NCBI GenBank assembly: GCA_947039485.1
Contig: CAMQZC010000023.1
Span: forward strand, 1 to 42,286
Direction: 5' to 3'
DNA from: an uncultured Verrucomicrobiales bacterium
GTDB lineage: Bacteria > Verrucomicrobiota > Verrucomicrobiia > Verrucomicrobiales > Akkermansiaceae
DNA length: 42,286 bases
Shown here: one piece after another, positions 23,693 to 31,750 of the stretch
Layout of the letters: each line of letters starts with the position of its first letter
Numbering within the stretch: the first letter of the stretch is position 1
The notes under the pieces: generated by a model
The model's database searches: none
What the model was told of the DNA's origin: nothing
The model's input: the letters and a program-made list of their open reading frames with translations, nothing else
Program-made: the position numbers and the translations under genes

Positions 23693-24379
23693 ATGCCTCT
23701 CGCCCTCCCCTATAAGTTACCAGCGATGCTGGGCTCACAATACATGCTTTGCTCTGTGTTGGATGAGACGGATGATATGATTACCTATGCTGCGATGCAG
23801 AATGATATCCGCCGCGATGTGATTATTGTGTCACTGAGGCTCTCCGCGATGCAGGATGCGGCAAAGGTCGCTCTGTTTTTGGAGACGGCTCGTATGAAGG
23901 TGCGCATGTCCTTCAAGGTGCTGGGCGTTGTCTTGGAGCTGCTCTTTATCAATGATGCTTGGCATCTGGTCAATGAGCGTATCAAGGGCGAGCCACTGGA
24001 TATGATTTTAGACGCAGGTCATTGCTTGCATCCGCTGCGAATGGCTGATTTGCTGCATAGTCTCTGCTATGCTTGCGTGTACCTAGACATTGAGCGTCTG
24101 GCTTGCATTCCTTTTGATTTGAGGTGCTGCTACGCGCATTCTGAATCTCTGCGCATGGAGAATCCTGTGATTGCTGGGGAGAGGTCGCGCGATGCGACGG
24201 CTTTTTATCTCAAAATGGCCGCAGCTGAGCTGATGCCGCTGCTTGATATGGATGCGTCAACGAGCACAAAACTGCATGATATCATGACGCGCATGGCCTA
24301 TATGAAGCACTGGGAGACGCTCTCAGCGATGATTTTTGCTGAGGAGCTCTGGCAGCTGCAGGTGGAGTCAGCCCATTAA
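23693..24379 (+). CDS. unknown protein resembling a degenerate protein-kinase N-lobe (pseudokinase)
   Basis: 228 residues, no signal peptide. The order of segments recalls a Hanks-type kinase. MLGSQYMLCSVLDETDD resembles the start of the N-lobe. TYAAMQNDIRRDVIIVSLR resembles the beta-2/beta-3 region, but the VAIK lysine is replaced (VIIV, residues 43-46). WHLVNERIKGEPLDMIL (90-106) resembles the hinge, and a helical segment LLHSLCYACVYLDIE follows. The HRD and DFG catalytic motifs are absent. An active kinase is therefore excluded. A pseudokinase or scaffold is an inference from pattern only. It converges on tsaD with a 4-nt overlap of stop regions. Confidence 0.65.
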   Translation: MPLALPYKLPAMLGSQYMLCSVLDETDDMITYAAMQNDIRRDVIIVSLRLSAMQDAAKVALFLETARMKVRMSFKVLGVVLELLFINDAWHLVNERIKGEPLDMILDAGHCLHPLRMADLLHSLCYACVYLDIERLACIPFDLRCCYAHSESLRMENPVIAGERSRDATAFYLKMAAAELMPLLDMDASTSTKLHDIMTRMAYMKHWETLSAMIFAEELWQLQVESAH

Positions 24380-25428
24380 GCGCGCGCTTGGTAGCCTGCT
24401 AGCTTCATGTTGGGGTCAACAGGTGTATCCAAGGGGGAGAACTGCCCATCACGTGCTTTGAGCAGCCCTGCAAAGGCGATCATGGCGGCATTGTCGGTTG
24501 TGAGGCTGTTGGGGGGGAGCAGGAGCTCCACTCCGTCATTGGCACAGGCTGTGGCGAGTTGCTCGCGCAGTCCTTGGTTGCAGGAGACACCACCGGATAC
24601 CGCAAGGAGGCGCAGACCAGTCTCATTGAGGGCTCGACGTGTTTTCTTGATGAGGACGTCGATGATGGCCTGACGGACGCTGGCGCAGAGGTCACAGAGT
24701 GTCTGCTCGTCGAGGTTGTTGGGATTGCCGTTCTCCACGAGCTTGGGCAGGAGGTAGAGGACGGAGGTCTTGAGTCCTGAGAAGGAGAAATTGAGGTGCG
24801 GCTCATGAATCATGGGTCGCGGGATGTCAAAGCGTTTGGGGTCGCCGCGTTCGGCGAGTTTGTCAATCTCGGGGCCGCCTGGGTAGGGCAGATCGAGCAT
24901 TTTGGCGACCTTGTCAAAGGCCTCGCCTGCGGCATCGTCTAGAGAACGTCCCATGAGCGTGTAGTCATCATGATTTTGGACATTGACGATGAGGGAGTGC
25001 CCGCCTGAGACGACGAGAGCGAGATGGGGCTCTAGTCCATTGGGGCGGTTGATGAAGGGGGAGAGCATATGCCCCTCCATATGGTTGATGGCGATGAAGG
25101 GTTTGCCTGCTGCCAGAGCGAGTGCCTTGGCAGCGGTGTTGCCCACGAGCAGGGCCGCGACGAGGCCGGGCCCTGCTGTGCTGGCAAAGACGTCAACATC
25201 ATGGATGCTGCGCCCTGCCTCATCCAGTGCCTGCTGCAGCACCTCGGGGAGGGCAACCGAGTGATTGCGTGATGCAAGCTCTGGGATGACTCCTCCGTAG
25301 AGGCGGTGTAGCGGGATTTGGGTGGCAATAATAGAGCTCAGTAGGCGTGGCTGGACTTCTCCGGCGACTTCCTCCATGAGGGAGACGGCGGTCTCATCGC
25401 AGCTGGACTCAATACCAAGTACTAGCAT
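24376..25428 (-). CDS. tsaD: tRNA N6-threonylcarbamoyladenosine transferase TsaD
   Basis: 350 residues. It transfers the threonylcarbamoyl group to A37 of ANN-decoding tRNAs together with TsaB and TsaE. Signatures: VLGIESSCDETAVSL at the N-terminus, the metal-binding INHMEGHM (HxxxH), LVVSGGHSLI, GRSLDDAAGEAFDKVAKML in part (DDAAGEAFDK), NFSFSGLKTSV, and VSGGVSCNQGLR near the end. It sits 18 nt downstream of clpX, probably in the clpP-clpX-tsaD operon. Confidence 0.97.
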   Translation of the reverse strand: MLVLGIESSCDETAVSLMEEVAGEVQPRLLSSIIATQIPLHRLYGGVIPELASRNHSVALPEVLQQALDEAGRSIHDVDVFASTAGPGLVAALLVGNTAAKALALAAGKPFIAINHMEGHMLSPFINRPNGLEPHLALVVSGGHSLIVNVQNHDDYTLMGRSLDDAAGEAFDKVAKMLDLPYPGGPEIDKLAERGDPKRFDIPRPMIHEPHLNFSFSGLKTSVLYLLPKLVENGNPNNLDEQTLCDLCASVRQAIIDVLIKKTRRALNETGLRLLAVSGGVSCNQGLREQLATACANDGVELLLPPNSLTTDNAAMIAFAGLLKARDGQFSPLDTPVDPNMKLAGYQARA

Positions 25429-25446
25429 GTCAAGGGGAGGGGGGAT

Positions 25447-26943
25447 TTAGCTTTCGCTAGGTTTTTTGCGGGAGCGTTTGGCTGCTGCTTTGGCTGGCTT
25501 TTCTGCTTTAGCTGGCTTTTCTGCTTTAGCTTTGACTGCTTTAGCTGGCTTTTCTGCTTTGGCTTTGACTGCTTTAGCTGGCTTTTCTGCTTTGGCTTTG
25601 ACTGCTTTGGCTGGCTTTGCTGCTGCTGCTGAGACGCTCTTCTTTGTGATGATGGGGGATTTTTTGCCCTCGACGACTTCTGCATCAATGATGACGCCTG
25701 TGATGCTGTCATCACTGGGGACATCAAACATGACATCGAGCATGAGATTCTCAAGGATGCCGCGCAGGGCGCGGGCTCCTGTGCCTCGCTCGATGGCTTT
25801 CTTGGCCATGGCGCGCAGGGCGCAGGGCTTGATCTCAAGCTTGGCACCACTCATCTCAAGCAGCTTGCTGTACTGGCGTACCAGAGCATTGCGGGGCTTG
25901 GTGAGCAGCTCGACGAGTTGATCCTCATTGAGGGTTGTCAGTGAGGTGAAGATGGGGAGTCGGCCAACAAGCTCAGGAATCATGCCAAATTGGAATAAAT
26001 CCTCTGGCAGAGCTTTGGCGAGGACTTCCTCCTCGGTGAATTCCTTGCTGTCGCGGTCTTCTTCCACAGCGGCAAAGCCCATGCTGGATGCACCGAGGCG
26101 CTTGCGGATGATGCCCTCGAGTCCGACAAATGCGCCACCGCAGATGAAGAGGATGTTCTCAGTGTTGACACGGATGTACTGCTCGTTGGGGTGCTTGCGT
26201 CCGCCCTTGGGGGGGATGTTGCATTCGCTGCCTTCGATGATTTTGAGGAGTGCTTGCTGCACGCCTTCGCCTGAGACGTCGCGGGTGATGCTGACGTTTT
26301 GGGTCTTGCGGCCAATTTTGTCGATTTCATCGACATAGATGATACCGCGCTCAGCCTTGGCGACGTTCATGTCAGCGGCTTGGAGGAGGCGCAGGATGAT
26401 GTTCTCAACGTCCTCACCGACATAACCAGCCTCGGTGAGGGTGGTGGCGTCGACGATGCAGAAGGGCACCTCAAGGATGCGTGCGAGTGTCTTGGCAAGT
26501 AGGGTCTTGCCTGTGCCTGTGGAGCCAGCGAGCAGGACGTTGCTCTTTTGAATCTCTACACCATCATCACCCTTTTCCTGACGCAGGCGCAGGTAGTGAT
26601 TGTAGACGGCGACGCAGAGGTTGCGTTTGGCGCGCTCTTGACCGATGACGTAGTTGTTGAGCCCATCCATCAATAGTGTTGGTGTGAGCAGCTCTTTGAG
26701 GTCCTTGGTCTCGACCTCGAGTACGGGGCTATCATCACTATCCTCCTGTGGGAGGATCTCGGGATGGGTGCCCCGGATGATTGTCATGATGCGCTCAGCG
26801 GCAATGTCACCAAAGTCGCTGCAGAGCATCTGATAGGTCATCCCCTCAATGCACTGGAAGCAGATAGGACCAGCTTCAGTCTCTACCATGGGGCGTCCCT
26901 CGTTGGGCTCGCCACTGCAAACTTTACAGTTGCCTTTACTCAT
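25447..26943 (-). CDS. clpX: ATP-dependent protease unfoldase ClpX with a Lys/Ala/Pro repeat tail
   Basis: 498 residues against roughly 410-430 in most bacteria. N-terminal zinc-binding domain: CKVCSGEP and CFQCIEG (Cys4). AAA+ core: Walker A GSTGTGKTLLAKTLA, pore loop AGYVGEDVEN, Walker B IIYVDEIDKIG, and sensor regions near GTGARALRGILE. The ClpP-contact loop, usually IGF, reads MGF (GASSMGF), a conservative change. Residues about 436-498 form an extra tail of KPAKAVKAKAE repeats ending KRSRKKPSES. It is strongly basic and histone-H1-like, probably disordered, and absent from typical ClpX. The start overlaps the clpP stop by 4 nt (ATGA), giving the classic clpP-clpX pair. Confidence 0.96.
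   Translation of the reverse strand: MSKGNCKVCSGEPNEGRPMVETEAGPICFQCIEGMTYQMLCSDFGDIAAERIMTIIRGTHPEILPQEDSDDSPVLEVETKDLKELLTPTLLMDGLNNYVIGQERAKRNLCVAVYNHYLRLRQEKGDDGVEIQKSNVLLAGSTGTGKTLLAKTLARILEVPFCIVDATTLTEAGYVGEDVENIILRLLQAADMNVAKAERGIIYVDEIDKIGRKTQNVSITRDVSGEGVQQALLKIIEGSECNIPPKGGRKHPNEQYIRVNTENILFICGGAFVGLEGIIRKRLGASSMGFAAVEEDRDSKEFTEEEVLAKALPEDLFQFGMIPELVGRLPIFTSLTTLNEDQLVELLTKPRNALVRQYSKLLEMSGAKLEIKPCALRAMAKKAIERGTGARALRGILENLMLDVMFDVPSDDSITGVIIDAEVVEGKKSPIITKKSVSAAAAKPAKAVKAKAEKPAKAVKAKAEKPAKAVKAKAEKPAKAEKPAKAAAKRSRKKPSES
25493..25620. repeat. 33-bp tandem repeats encoding the ClpX tail
   Basis: Three complete 33-bp units (25511-25543, 25544-25576, 25577-25609), nearly identical, flanked by an 18-bp partial unit at 25493-25510 and a partial unit after 25609. 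Each encodes 11 residues (KPAKAVKAKAE). Copy number is expected to vary by slippage without breaking the frame. Confidence 0.93.
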
Positions 26944-27557
26944 GCGGGTGAGGATTCTGTTTTGTGGGTGAGGATACGGTCGATGAGACCATATGCGAGA
27001 GATTCTTCTGCGCTCATGTAGTTGTCGCGATCTTGGTCCTTCTTCACGGAGCTCACGGGCTTGCCTGTGTGCCTGGAGAGGATGCCTGTGAGGCGTGCGT
27101 CGAGGCTGAGCATGAACTTAATGGTGCGCTCTACATCGGAGGCTGTGCCACTGGCGCCACCGCGTACTTGGTGGATCATGACGTGGGCGTTTGGCAGGCA
27201 GAAGCGCTTGCCCTTTGTGCCTGAGGCAAGGAGGACGGAGGCCATGGATGCTGCGATGCCGATGCAGTATGTGTTAATCTCGCAGGAGATGAACTGCATG
27301 GTGTCATAGATGGCAAGACCTGCGGTGACGGAGCCACCGGGGGAGTTGATGTAGATGTGGATGTCCTTCTTTGGGTCGGTCATCTGGAGGAAGAGCAGCT
27401 GGGCAATCACGGAGTTGGCCAAGCTATCGTCAATTTCGCTGCCAATGAAGATGACGCGATCGACCATGAGGCGCGAGTAGATGTCGTAGGCGCGCTCGCC
27501 TTGGCTTGTCTTCTCGATGACGGTGGGGACAACGTGGTAGTTTTTAGGAGTATCCAT
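26940..27557 (-). CDS. clpP: ATP-dependent Clp protease proteolytic subunit
   Basis: 205 residues from the ATG at 27557 (MDTPKNYHVVPTVIEKTSQG), a normal ClpP length. The catalytic serine is in GIAASMASVLLASG, the histidine in HVMIHQV, and the aspartate in the QDRDNYMSAEE segment. GGSVTAGLAIYDTM and GLIDRIL are also typical. It forms the barrel peptidase that works with ClpX, encoded next with a 4-nt overlap. The frame is open further up to 27632, but a promoter -10 lies inside that extension, which supports 27557. No Shine-Dalgarno is visible. Confidence 0.97.
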   Translation of the reverse strand: MDTPKNYHVVPTVIEKTSQGERAYDIYSRLMVDRVIFIGSEIDDSLANSVIAQLLFLQMTDPKKDIHIYINSPGGSVTAGLAIYDTMQFISCEINTYCIGIAASMASVLLASGTKGKRFCLPNAHVMIHQVRGGASGTASDVERTIKFMLSLDARLTGILSRHTGKPVSSVKKDQDRDNYMSAEESLAYGLIDRILTHKTESSPA

Positions 27558-27589
27558 AAAATATGAAGCACTGTTGAGGGCTGGCGCGT

Positions 27590-27600
27590 ATTCTAGCATA
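27590..27600 (-). promoter_or_regulatory. extended -10 promoter of clpP-clpX-tsaD
   Basis: Minus strand TATGC-TAGAAT: an extended -10 (TGC plus TAGAAT at 27590-27595). A weak -35 (TTTTCA) lies 17 bp upstream. It decides against the longer clpP reading frame. Confidence 0.6.
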
Positions 27601-27647
27601 GTTGACGGCTTCTGAAAAGTACCAATGCTCAATTATGCCACAAAGAA

Positions 27648-27679
27648 ATTGCGCTGACCGCAGTTGCAGTCAGCGCAAT
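27648..27679 (-). terminator. hairpin terminator of citrate synthase gene
   Basis: Perfect 11-bp stem (27648-27658 with 27669-27679) and a 10-nt loop, followed on the minus strand by TTCTTTG. It lies 22 bases past the gltA stop. Confidence 0.75.
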
Positions 27680-27701
27680 GATATTGATATCTAATCTTTT
27701 G

Positions 27702-28841
27702 TTAGCGCATCTCCATGACGGGAACCAAAAGAGGCTCGTCGGGGCCGGTGTAGAGAGAGAGCGGGCGGAAGAGGGTGTTGTCTTCAAGCTGCTCACTAAT
27801 CTGGGCGACCCAGCCAGCGCAGCGAGCGATGGCAAAGAGTGCGGTAAACATGCGCGAGGGGATGCCTAGGCTGTAGTAGACTGTAGCGGAGTAGAAATCT
27901 ACATTCGCGTTGAGTCCCTTGCGAGCACGCACCATGCGAGCGATCATGTCGCTCATGCGAATCCACTTGGGCTCACCAATGGTCTGGGTGAGGCGGATGG
28001 CGATGCGGCGCAGCTGGGGTGCGCGAGGATCCATCGTCTTGTAAACGCGGTGACCCATGCCAAAGATTTTCTCGCGGTTGGCGAGCTTCTCATTGATGTA
28101 GGCTTCGACGTTTTCTTCCTCACCAATCTCTTGGAGCATCTCAATGACGGCCTCGTTAGCGCCACCGTGCAGGGGCCCCTTGAGGGTGCCGATAGCTGCA
28201 GTGATGCAGGAGTAGATGTCTGAGAGGGTGGAGGCGGTGACGCGGGCGGAGAATGTAGAGGCATTCATGCCGTGGTCAGCGTGGAGGATGTAGGCGAGAT
28301 CGAGAATTTTTGCTTCATGCGGATCTGGCTCAGTACCCTTGAGTAACCAGAGGAAGTGGGATGCTTCGTCGAGGTCTGTACGGATGGGGGGCAGGGGGAG
28401 CCCCTCGCAGATACGGTAGTAGTAGGCTGCCATCACGGGTAATTTCGCGATGAGACTCAGTCCGATTTCTTTGATTTGACTCGTGTCCTTGGTGCGGTCG
28501 TCGTACATACCTAACATGGAGACAGCCGTGCGCAGCGCGCTCATGGGGCGTGCTTTCTTGGTGGCTGACTTGAAGAAATCGAGGATGGGCTGTGGCAGCT
28601 CGCGATCATGCCGCAGACGCTGCTCGAGGTTGTCGAGTTCTTCTTTGTTGGGCAGGCGCTTGTTGAGGAGAAGGTAAATTACCTCTGTGTAGCTACAGAG
28701 GTCGGCCAAGTCCTCAATCTCATAACCGCAGTAGAGGAGGCGACCCTCGTCACCCCGCACGTCGCTAAGTTGTGTTGTGTTGGCATAGATGCCTTTGAGG
28801 CCCTTGATGACCTCGGGTTGATTGGATGGATCTCCGTTCAT
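27702..28841 (-). CDS. gltA: citrate synthase
   Basis: 379 residues from ATG 28841 (MNGDPSNQPEVIKGLKG), matching the shorter citrate/2-methylcitrate synthase type. It condenses oxaloacetate with acetyl-CoA. Catalytic residues: histidines in LHADHGMNAS and GMGHRVYK, and the aspartate in NVDFYSA. GPLHGGANEAV is the signature segment, and RPLSLYTGP lies near the end. A longer frame to 28913 would start inside an inverted repeat and does not look homologous. A 2-methylcitrate synthase role cannot be excluded by sequence alone, but no prp genes are nearby. Confidence 0.95.
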   Translation of the reverse strand: MNGDPSNQPEVIKGLKGIYANTTQLSDVRGDEGRLLYCGYEIEDLADLCSYTEVIYLLLNKRLPNKEELDNLEQRLRHDRELPQPILDFFKSATKKARPMSALRTAVSMLGMYDDRTKDTSQIKEIGLSLIAKLPVMAAYYYRICEGLPLPPIRTDLDEASHFLWLLKGTEPDPHEAKILDLAYILHADHGMNASTFSARVTASTLSDIYSCITAAIGTLKGPLHGGANEAVIEMLQEIGEEENVEAYINEKLANREKIFGMGHRVYKTMDPRAPQLRRIAIRLTQTIGEPKWIRMSDMIARMVRARKGLNANVDFYSATVYYSLGIPSRMFTALFAIARCAGWVAQISEQLEDNTLFRPLSLYTGPDEPLLVPVMEMR

Positions 28842-28873
28842 GTTGTTATCGAGTTGCTCGGTTTTTTGTTGAT

Positions 28874-28908
28874 GCCTCGGGCTTGGGCAGACGCTGCTGC
28901 CCGAAGGC
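28874..28908 (-). other. inverted repeat between yggL and gltA
   Basis: Arms GCCTCGGGC (28874-28882) and GCCCGAAGGC (28899-28908) can pair with one bulge. An alternative stem GGGCAG/CTGCCC overlaps it. It could be the yggL terminator without a T tract or part of the gltA leader. Confidence 0.4.
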
Positions 28909-28922
28909 AGCATAAGGGTCGG

Positions 28923-29246
28923 TTATACACCGTACCAGCGGTCCATCAGGGGGCTGAAGGCCTTGATTTCAACGTCTTCACGAGCTTCGAGCCATGTTTT
29001 GACACTGTCAAGTTGCTCTTGGTTTGTGGCCTTGGGATCAATTGCGCAGACGGTGATGACGCAGGCGTCCTCGGTGAGGTGGCCTTCGCAGTCGAGGCTC
29101 TGAGCTTCGATGCAGTCTTCAATCAGGGAGCGAAGGAACTCTTCGCAGGCTGGGCTTTCTACATCACCTTTGTATTCGAAGGAGAAAGAAAAGCAGAGTT
29201 CGGAGAACTCACCAACGCGGTATTTTTTGCGGAGTCGTTTATTCAT
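28923..29246 (-). CDS. yggL: YggL-family (DUF469) 50S ribosome-binding protein
   Basis: 107 residues, the normal size. The N-terminus MNKRLRKKYRVGEFSELCFS matches the family start (RLRKK...EFxExGF). A pattern of acidic helices and a C-terminal AFSPLMDRWYGV (family: L-x-D-x-W) completes the match. Family members associate with the 50S subunit in Escherichia coli. The precise role is not settled. It has its own near-perfect promoter that overlaps the end of the upstream dehydrogenase gene, with the -10 only 9 nt before the ATG. Confidence 0.85.
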   Translation of the reverse strand: MNKRLRKKYRVGEFSELCFSFSFEYKGDVESPACEEFLRSLIEDCIEAQSLDCEGHLTEDACVITVCAIDPKATNQEQLDSVKTWLEAREDVEIKAFSPLMDRWYGV

Positions 29247-29255
29247 AGCAGCACT

Positions 29256-29284
29256 ATTCTAGCACGTCTTGTACATGTTGTCAA
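29256..29284 (-). promoter_or_regulatory. strong sigma70 promoter of yggL
   Basis: Minus strand: -35 TTGACA (29279-29284, perfect), 17-bp spacer ending TGC, -10 TAGAAT (29256-29261), 9 nt to the ATG. The -35 overlaps the stop codon of the iron alcohol dehydrogenase gene. Confidence 0.85.
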
Positions 29285-30483
29285 TCCAGAAAAGCCCCCG
29301 CCTTGGCGCGGCGAGAACCGTGGTAGATTGCGAGTGCATCATCTCCATCAAGGGGCTTGACGCCTGCCAGTGCGCCTCCTCTCACGCGTATAGCAGCCTC
29401 GGCCATGGCGCGCCAGTTGCAGTTCTCAGGGATAGCAAGATCCTCCATGCTCTGGGGGAGCCCGATTTGTCGGTACCAGTTGCGCAGAGCGGCGATACCT
29501 GCCTCGATGCAGGATTGTTCATCGCGTGATGCGGTGACGCCCATGACGTTGACTGCCCACTGGGCAAAGATGCCTGGAGATGCCTGCCAGACGGCCTCAA
29601 TGTAGGTGGGGACGATGACGGCAAGTCCAGCACCGTGGGCGACGCTGTTGTAGACGGCACTCAGCTCATGCTCCAGCCCATGACAGGCCCAGCTCTGCTC
29701 TCTGCCGATGCCTAGGATGTTGTTGTGGGCAATTGTGCCTGAGAGGGCGAGTTGTCCCCATGCCTCAACGCTCTGCGGATGGCGCCTCAGGATGAGCGCC
29801 TGCTGCATGATGGTGCGCATGCTCGCCTCGCTCAGCGCGTCACTTAGCTCGGTGTTAGGCGTGTTGCTAAAGTATCGCTCCATGACATGGCAGAGCATGT
29901 CGCAGGCTCCGTAGGCCATTTGCTCGGGGGGGAGACTGAGGAAGAGCTCGGGGGAGATGATGCTCAGCGCAGGGCGCAGGCGGTTGTCTCCATAGCCGAG
30001 TTTGCGGCTCAGCGCGTCGTTGCTGATGACGGTGTTGATGCTATTCTCGCTGCCTGCAGCTGGTAGGGTGAGGATGCAGGCTGTGGGCAGGGGATCGGAT
30101 GTGAGGGGCAGTTTTTGCGCAAAGATGTCCCAGATGTCTTCCTTATTGCTCGCGCCGATGGCAATGGCCTTGGCTGAGTCGATGACGCTGCCGCCACCTA
30201 CGGCGAGGATGAGCCCGACTTGCTGGGATTGTGCGAGGGCGATGCCTTTGCGCACGAGTTCTAGCTCGGGGTTGGCTCGCACGCCTGCCAGCTCGCAGTA
30301 GTCGACGCCTGCGGCTGTGAGGGAGGCGATGATGGCATCATAGAGCCCGCGGCGCTTGATGCTGCCACCTCCGTAGTGGAGCAGGATGCGTGTTTTGTAG
30401 GGGGCGAGGAGTTCCCCGATGCGATGGTATTCACCTTCACCGTAGATGAGGCGCGTCTGGTTTTGATAGTCGAAGTTGAGCAT
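29281..30483 (-). CDS. iron-containing alcohol dehydrogenase (YqhD/BDH type)
   Basis: 400 residues. The NAD(P)-binding region shows ILAVGGGSVIDSAKAIAIGA (GGGS and DSAK). Metal ligands are in YGACDMLCHVMERYF (Asp, His) and in GLEHELSAVYNSVAHGAGLA (two His). The N-terminal FDYQNQTRLIYGEGEY is typical of the butanol dehydrogenase / YqhD group. The natural aldehyde is unknown. A role in reducing lactaldehyde from fucose breakdown is only a thought, prompted by the fucosidase 6 kb away. It starts 12 nt after the pseudo-sensor kinase gene. Confidence 0.92.
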   Translation of the reverse strand: MLNFDYQNQTRLIYGEGEYHRIGELLAPYKTRILLHYGGGSIKRRGLYDAIIASLTAAGVDYCELAGVRANPELELVRKGIALAQSQQVGLILAVGGGSVIDSAKAIAIGASNKEDIWDIFAQKLPLTSDPLPTACILTLPAAGSENSINTVISNDALSRKLGYGDNRLRPALSIISPELFLSLPPEQMAYGACDMLCHVMERYFSNTPNTELSDALSEASMRTIMQQALILRRHPQSVEAWGQLALSGTIAHNNILGIGREQSWACHGLEHELSAVYNSVAHGAGLAVIVPTYIEAVWQASPGIFAQWAVNVMGVTASRDEQSCIEAGIAALRNWYRQIGLPQSMEDLAIPENCNWRAMAEAAIRVRGGALAGVKPLDGDDALAIYHGSRRAKAGAFLD

Positions 30484-30495
30484 GTCTGTGATTGT

Positions 30496-31716
30496 TTAGA
30501 GGAGGGGGAGGCTGATGCAGTAGCCCTGTGGCTCGCGCTTGAGTTTGGCGCCTAGGATACGACTCAGCGTATGGGCTCGGGGGCTGGGTTTGTCTGTGAG
30601 TTTGCCGCTGAGTCGCAGGTCGAGATGACGCTGGCGCAGCAGGGCTTGGACCTTGATGGGGCTTGAGTCAACGATGAGCTCTTGCATGAGTCCCTGCAGG
30701 ACGCTCTGGTTGCAGATGATGTGGCCGTGCGCGCTGCGCTTGTCAGGCAGTATGGCGAGCTGGGGGAGGCGCTCACTGAGCTTTGCAAGTAGCTCGTGGA
30801 TGGGGCTGTTGCTGGGCTTATCAAGGGGGTTATCAAGTTGGCTGATGGCGATGCCGCGAGCTCGATTATGCCAGAGGCTGATGATGAGATCGATGATGGC
30901 GCCGAGCAGGTAGATGAGGCAGGCGATAGAGAGGATGATGCCGAGGGTGATTTGCCTCCTGAGCTCAGCGTTGGCTTCTTGCTCTGGCTTGTTACTGACA
31001 AGGATGCTGATGTTATTATCCACCTTGAGGCTGATGCGCGCTCTGAGGGCAGGGCTTAGCTTGGCAAAGAGGTGGCTCTCTAGTGCTGCTTTGTCGATGA
31101 GGAGACCCTCAGCGCTGGGGCCTTGGTCGCTGGGGATGCCGCGCATGTAGATGATGCGCTCATCGACTTGCCATGCGAAGAAATTGCTCGCTTTGCCCAT
31201 CTGCTTGATGTCTTTGCTCAGGTCGCTGCTGCTGATGGTGTAGATGCTAAAGAGGGGGAGTTGATTGCCTTGTTGCTTGCCGCCCTTGTCGTCGTCTGGG
31301 TCAACGAGTGGGGCGCTGGGGCTGCCTGCTTTGCGCCTCGCGCTATCGATGATGAGGCTGTTTTGGCGTAGTTCGTAGGCAAAGTCTGCTTCTTGCTGGT
31401 CGAGGACGGGCTCGGGGGCGAAGTATCCTAGCGGACTGAGCATGAAGTAGCCTTGGACAAAGCCGGGCTTTTCACCCTCACGGCGAGGGTAGATGGCGGT
31501 GTTGAGATCGGGGATTTGGCTGTACTTAGCCTCTTCTGCTTGGAGGAGCTGGGCTAGTTCTTGCTTGATGGGCTGGCGATTTTCTAGAGCTTCCTTGCTG
31601 ATGAAGCTCTGCATGGCGCAGTTGTCCATGCGCTCGCCAATACTCTGCATGGAGTAGGCGAGGGTAAGCAGCAGCAGCAGCAAGGAGAGACCTAGATTGA
31701 GGAGGGGGCGCTTCAT
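30496..31716 (-). CDS. two-span membrane protein resembling a degenerate sensor histidine kinase
   Basis: 406 residues. Transmembrane segment 1 is at about 7-25 (LNLGLSLLLLLLTLAYSM). A periplasmic domain of about 230 residues follows, then segment 2 at about 260-283 (TLGIILSIACLIYLLGAIID) and a cytoplasmic tail. The last 20 residues (SRILGAKLKREPQGYCISLP) match the end of a HATPase domain. NQSVLQGLMQELIVDSS sits where the N-box would be but lacks its key residues. No phospho-acceptor histidine or G-boxes are visible, and the whole cytoplasmic part is short. A non-catalytic relative is the best guess. No response regulator lies nearby. It is 34 nt after the solute-binding protein gene. Confidence 0.7.
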   Translation of the reverse strand: MKRPLLNLGLSLLLLLLTLAYSMQSIGERMDNCAMQSFISKEALENRQPIKQELAQLLQAEEAKYSQIPDLNTAIYPRREGEKPGFVQGYFMLSPLGYFAPEPVLDQQEADFAYELRQNSLIIDSARRKAGSPSAPLVDPDDDKGGKQQGNQLPLFSIYTISSSDLSKDIKQMGKASNFFAWQVDERIIYMRGIPSDQGPSAEGLLIDKAALESHLFAKLSPALRARISLKVDNNISILVSNKPEQEANAELRRQITLGIILSIACLIYLLGAIIDLIISLWHNRARGIAISQLDNPLDKPSNSPIHELLAKLSERLPQLAILPDKRSAHGHIICNQSVLQGLMQELIVDSSPIKVQALLRQRHLDLRLSGKLTDKPSPRAHTLSRILGAKLKREPQGYCISLPLL

Positions 31717-31750
31717 CTGTGTCTCAGGCTAGCACATCGGGGGGGAGACT

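Noticed and set aside
25493..25620. Possible CRISPR array
   Set aside because: The units are contiguous 33-bp coding repeats of the ClpX tail with no spacers. The left-edge 78-bp repeats likewise have no spacers.
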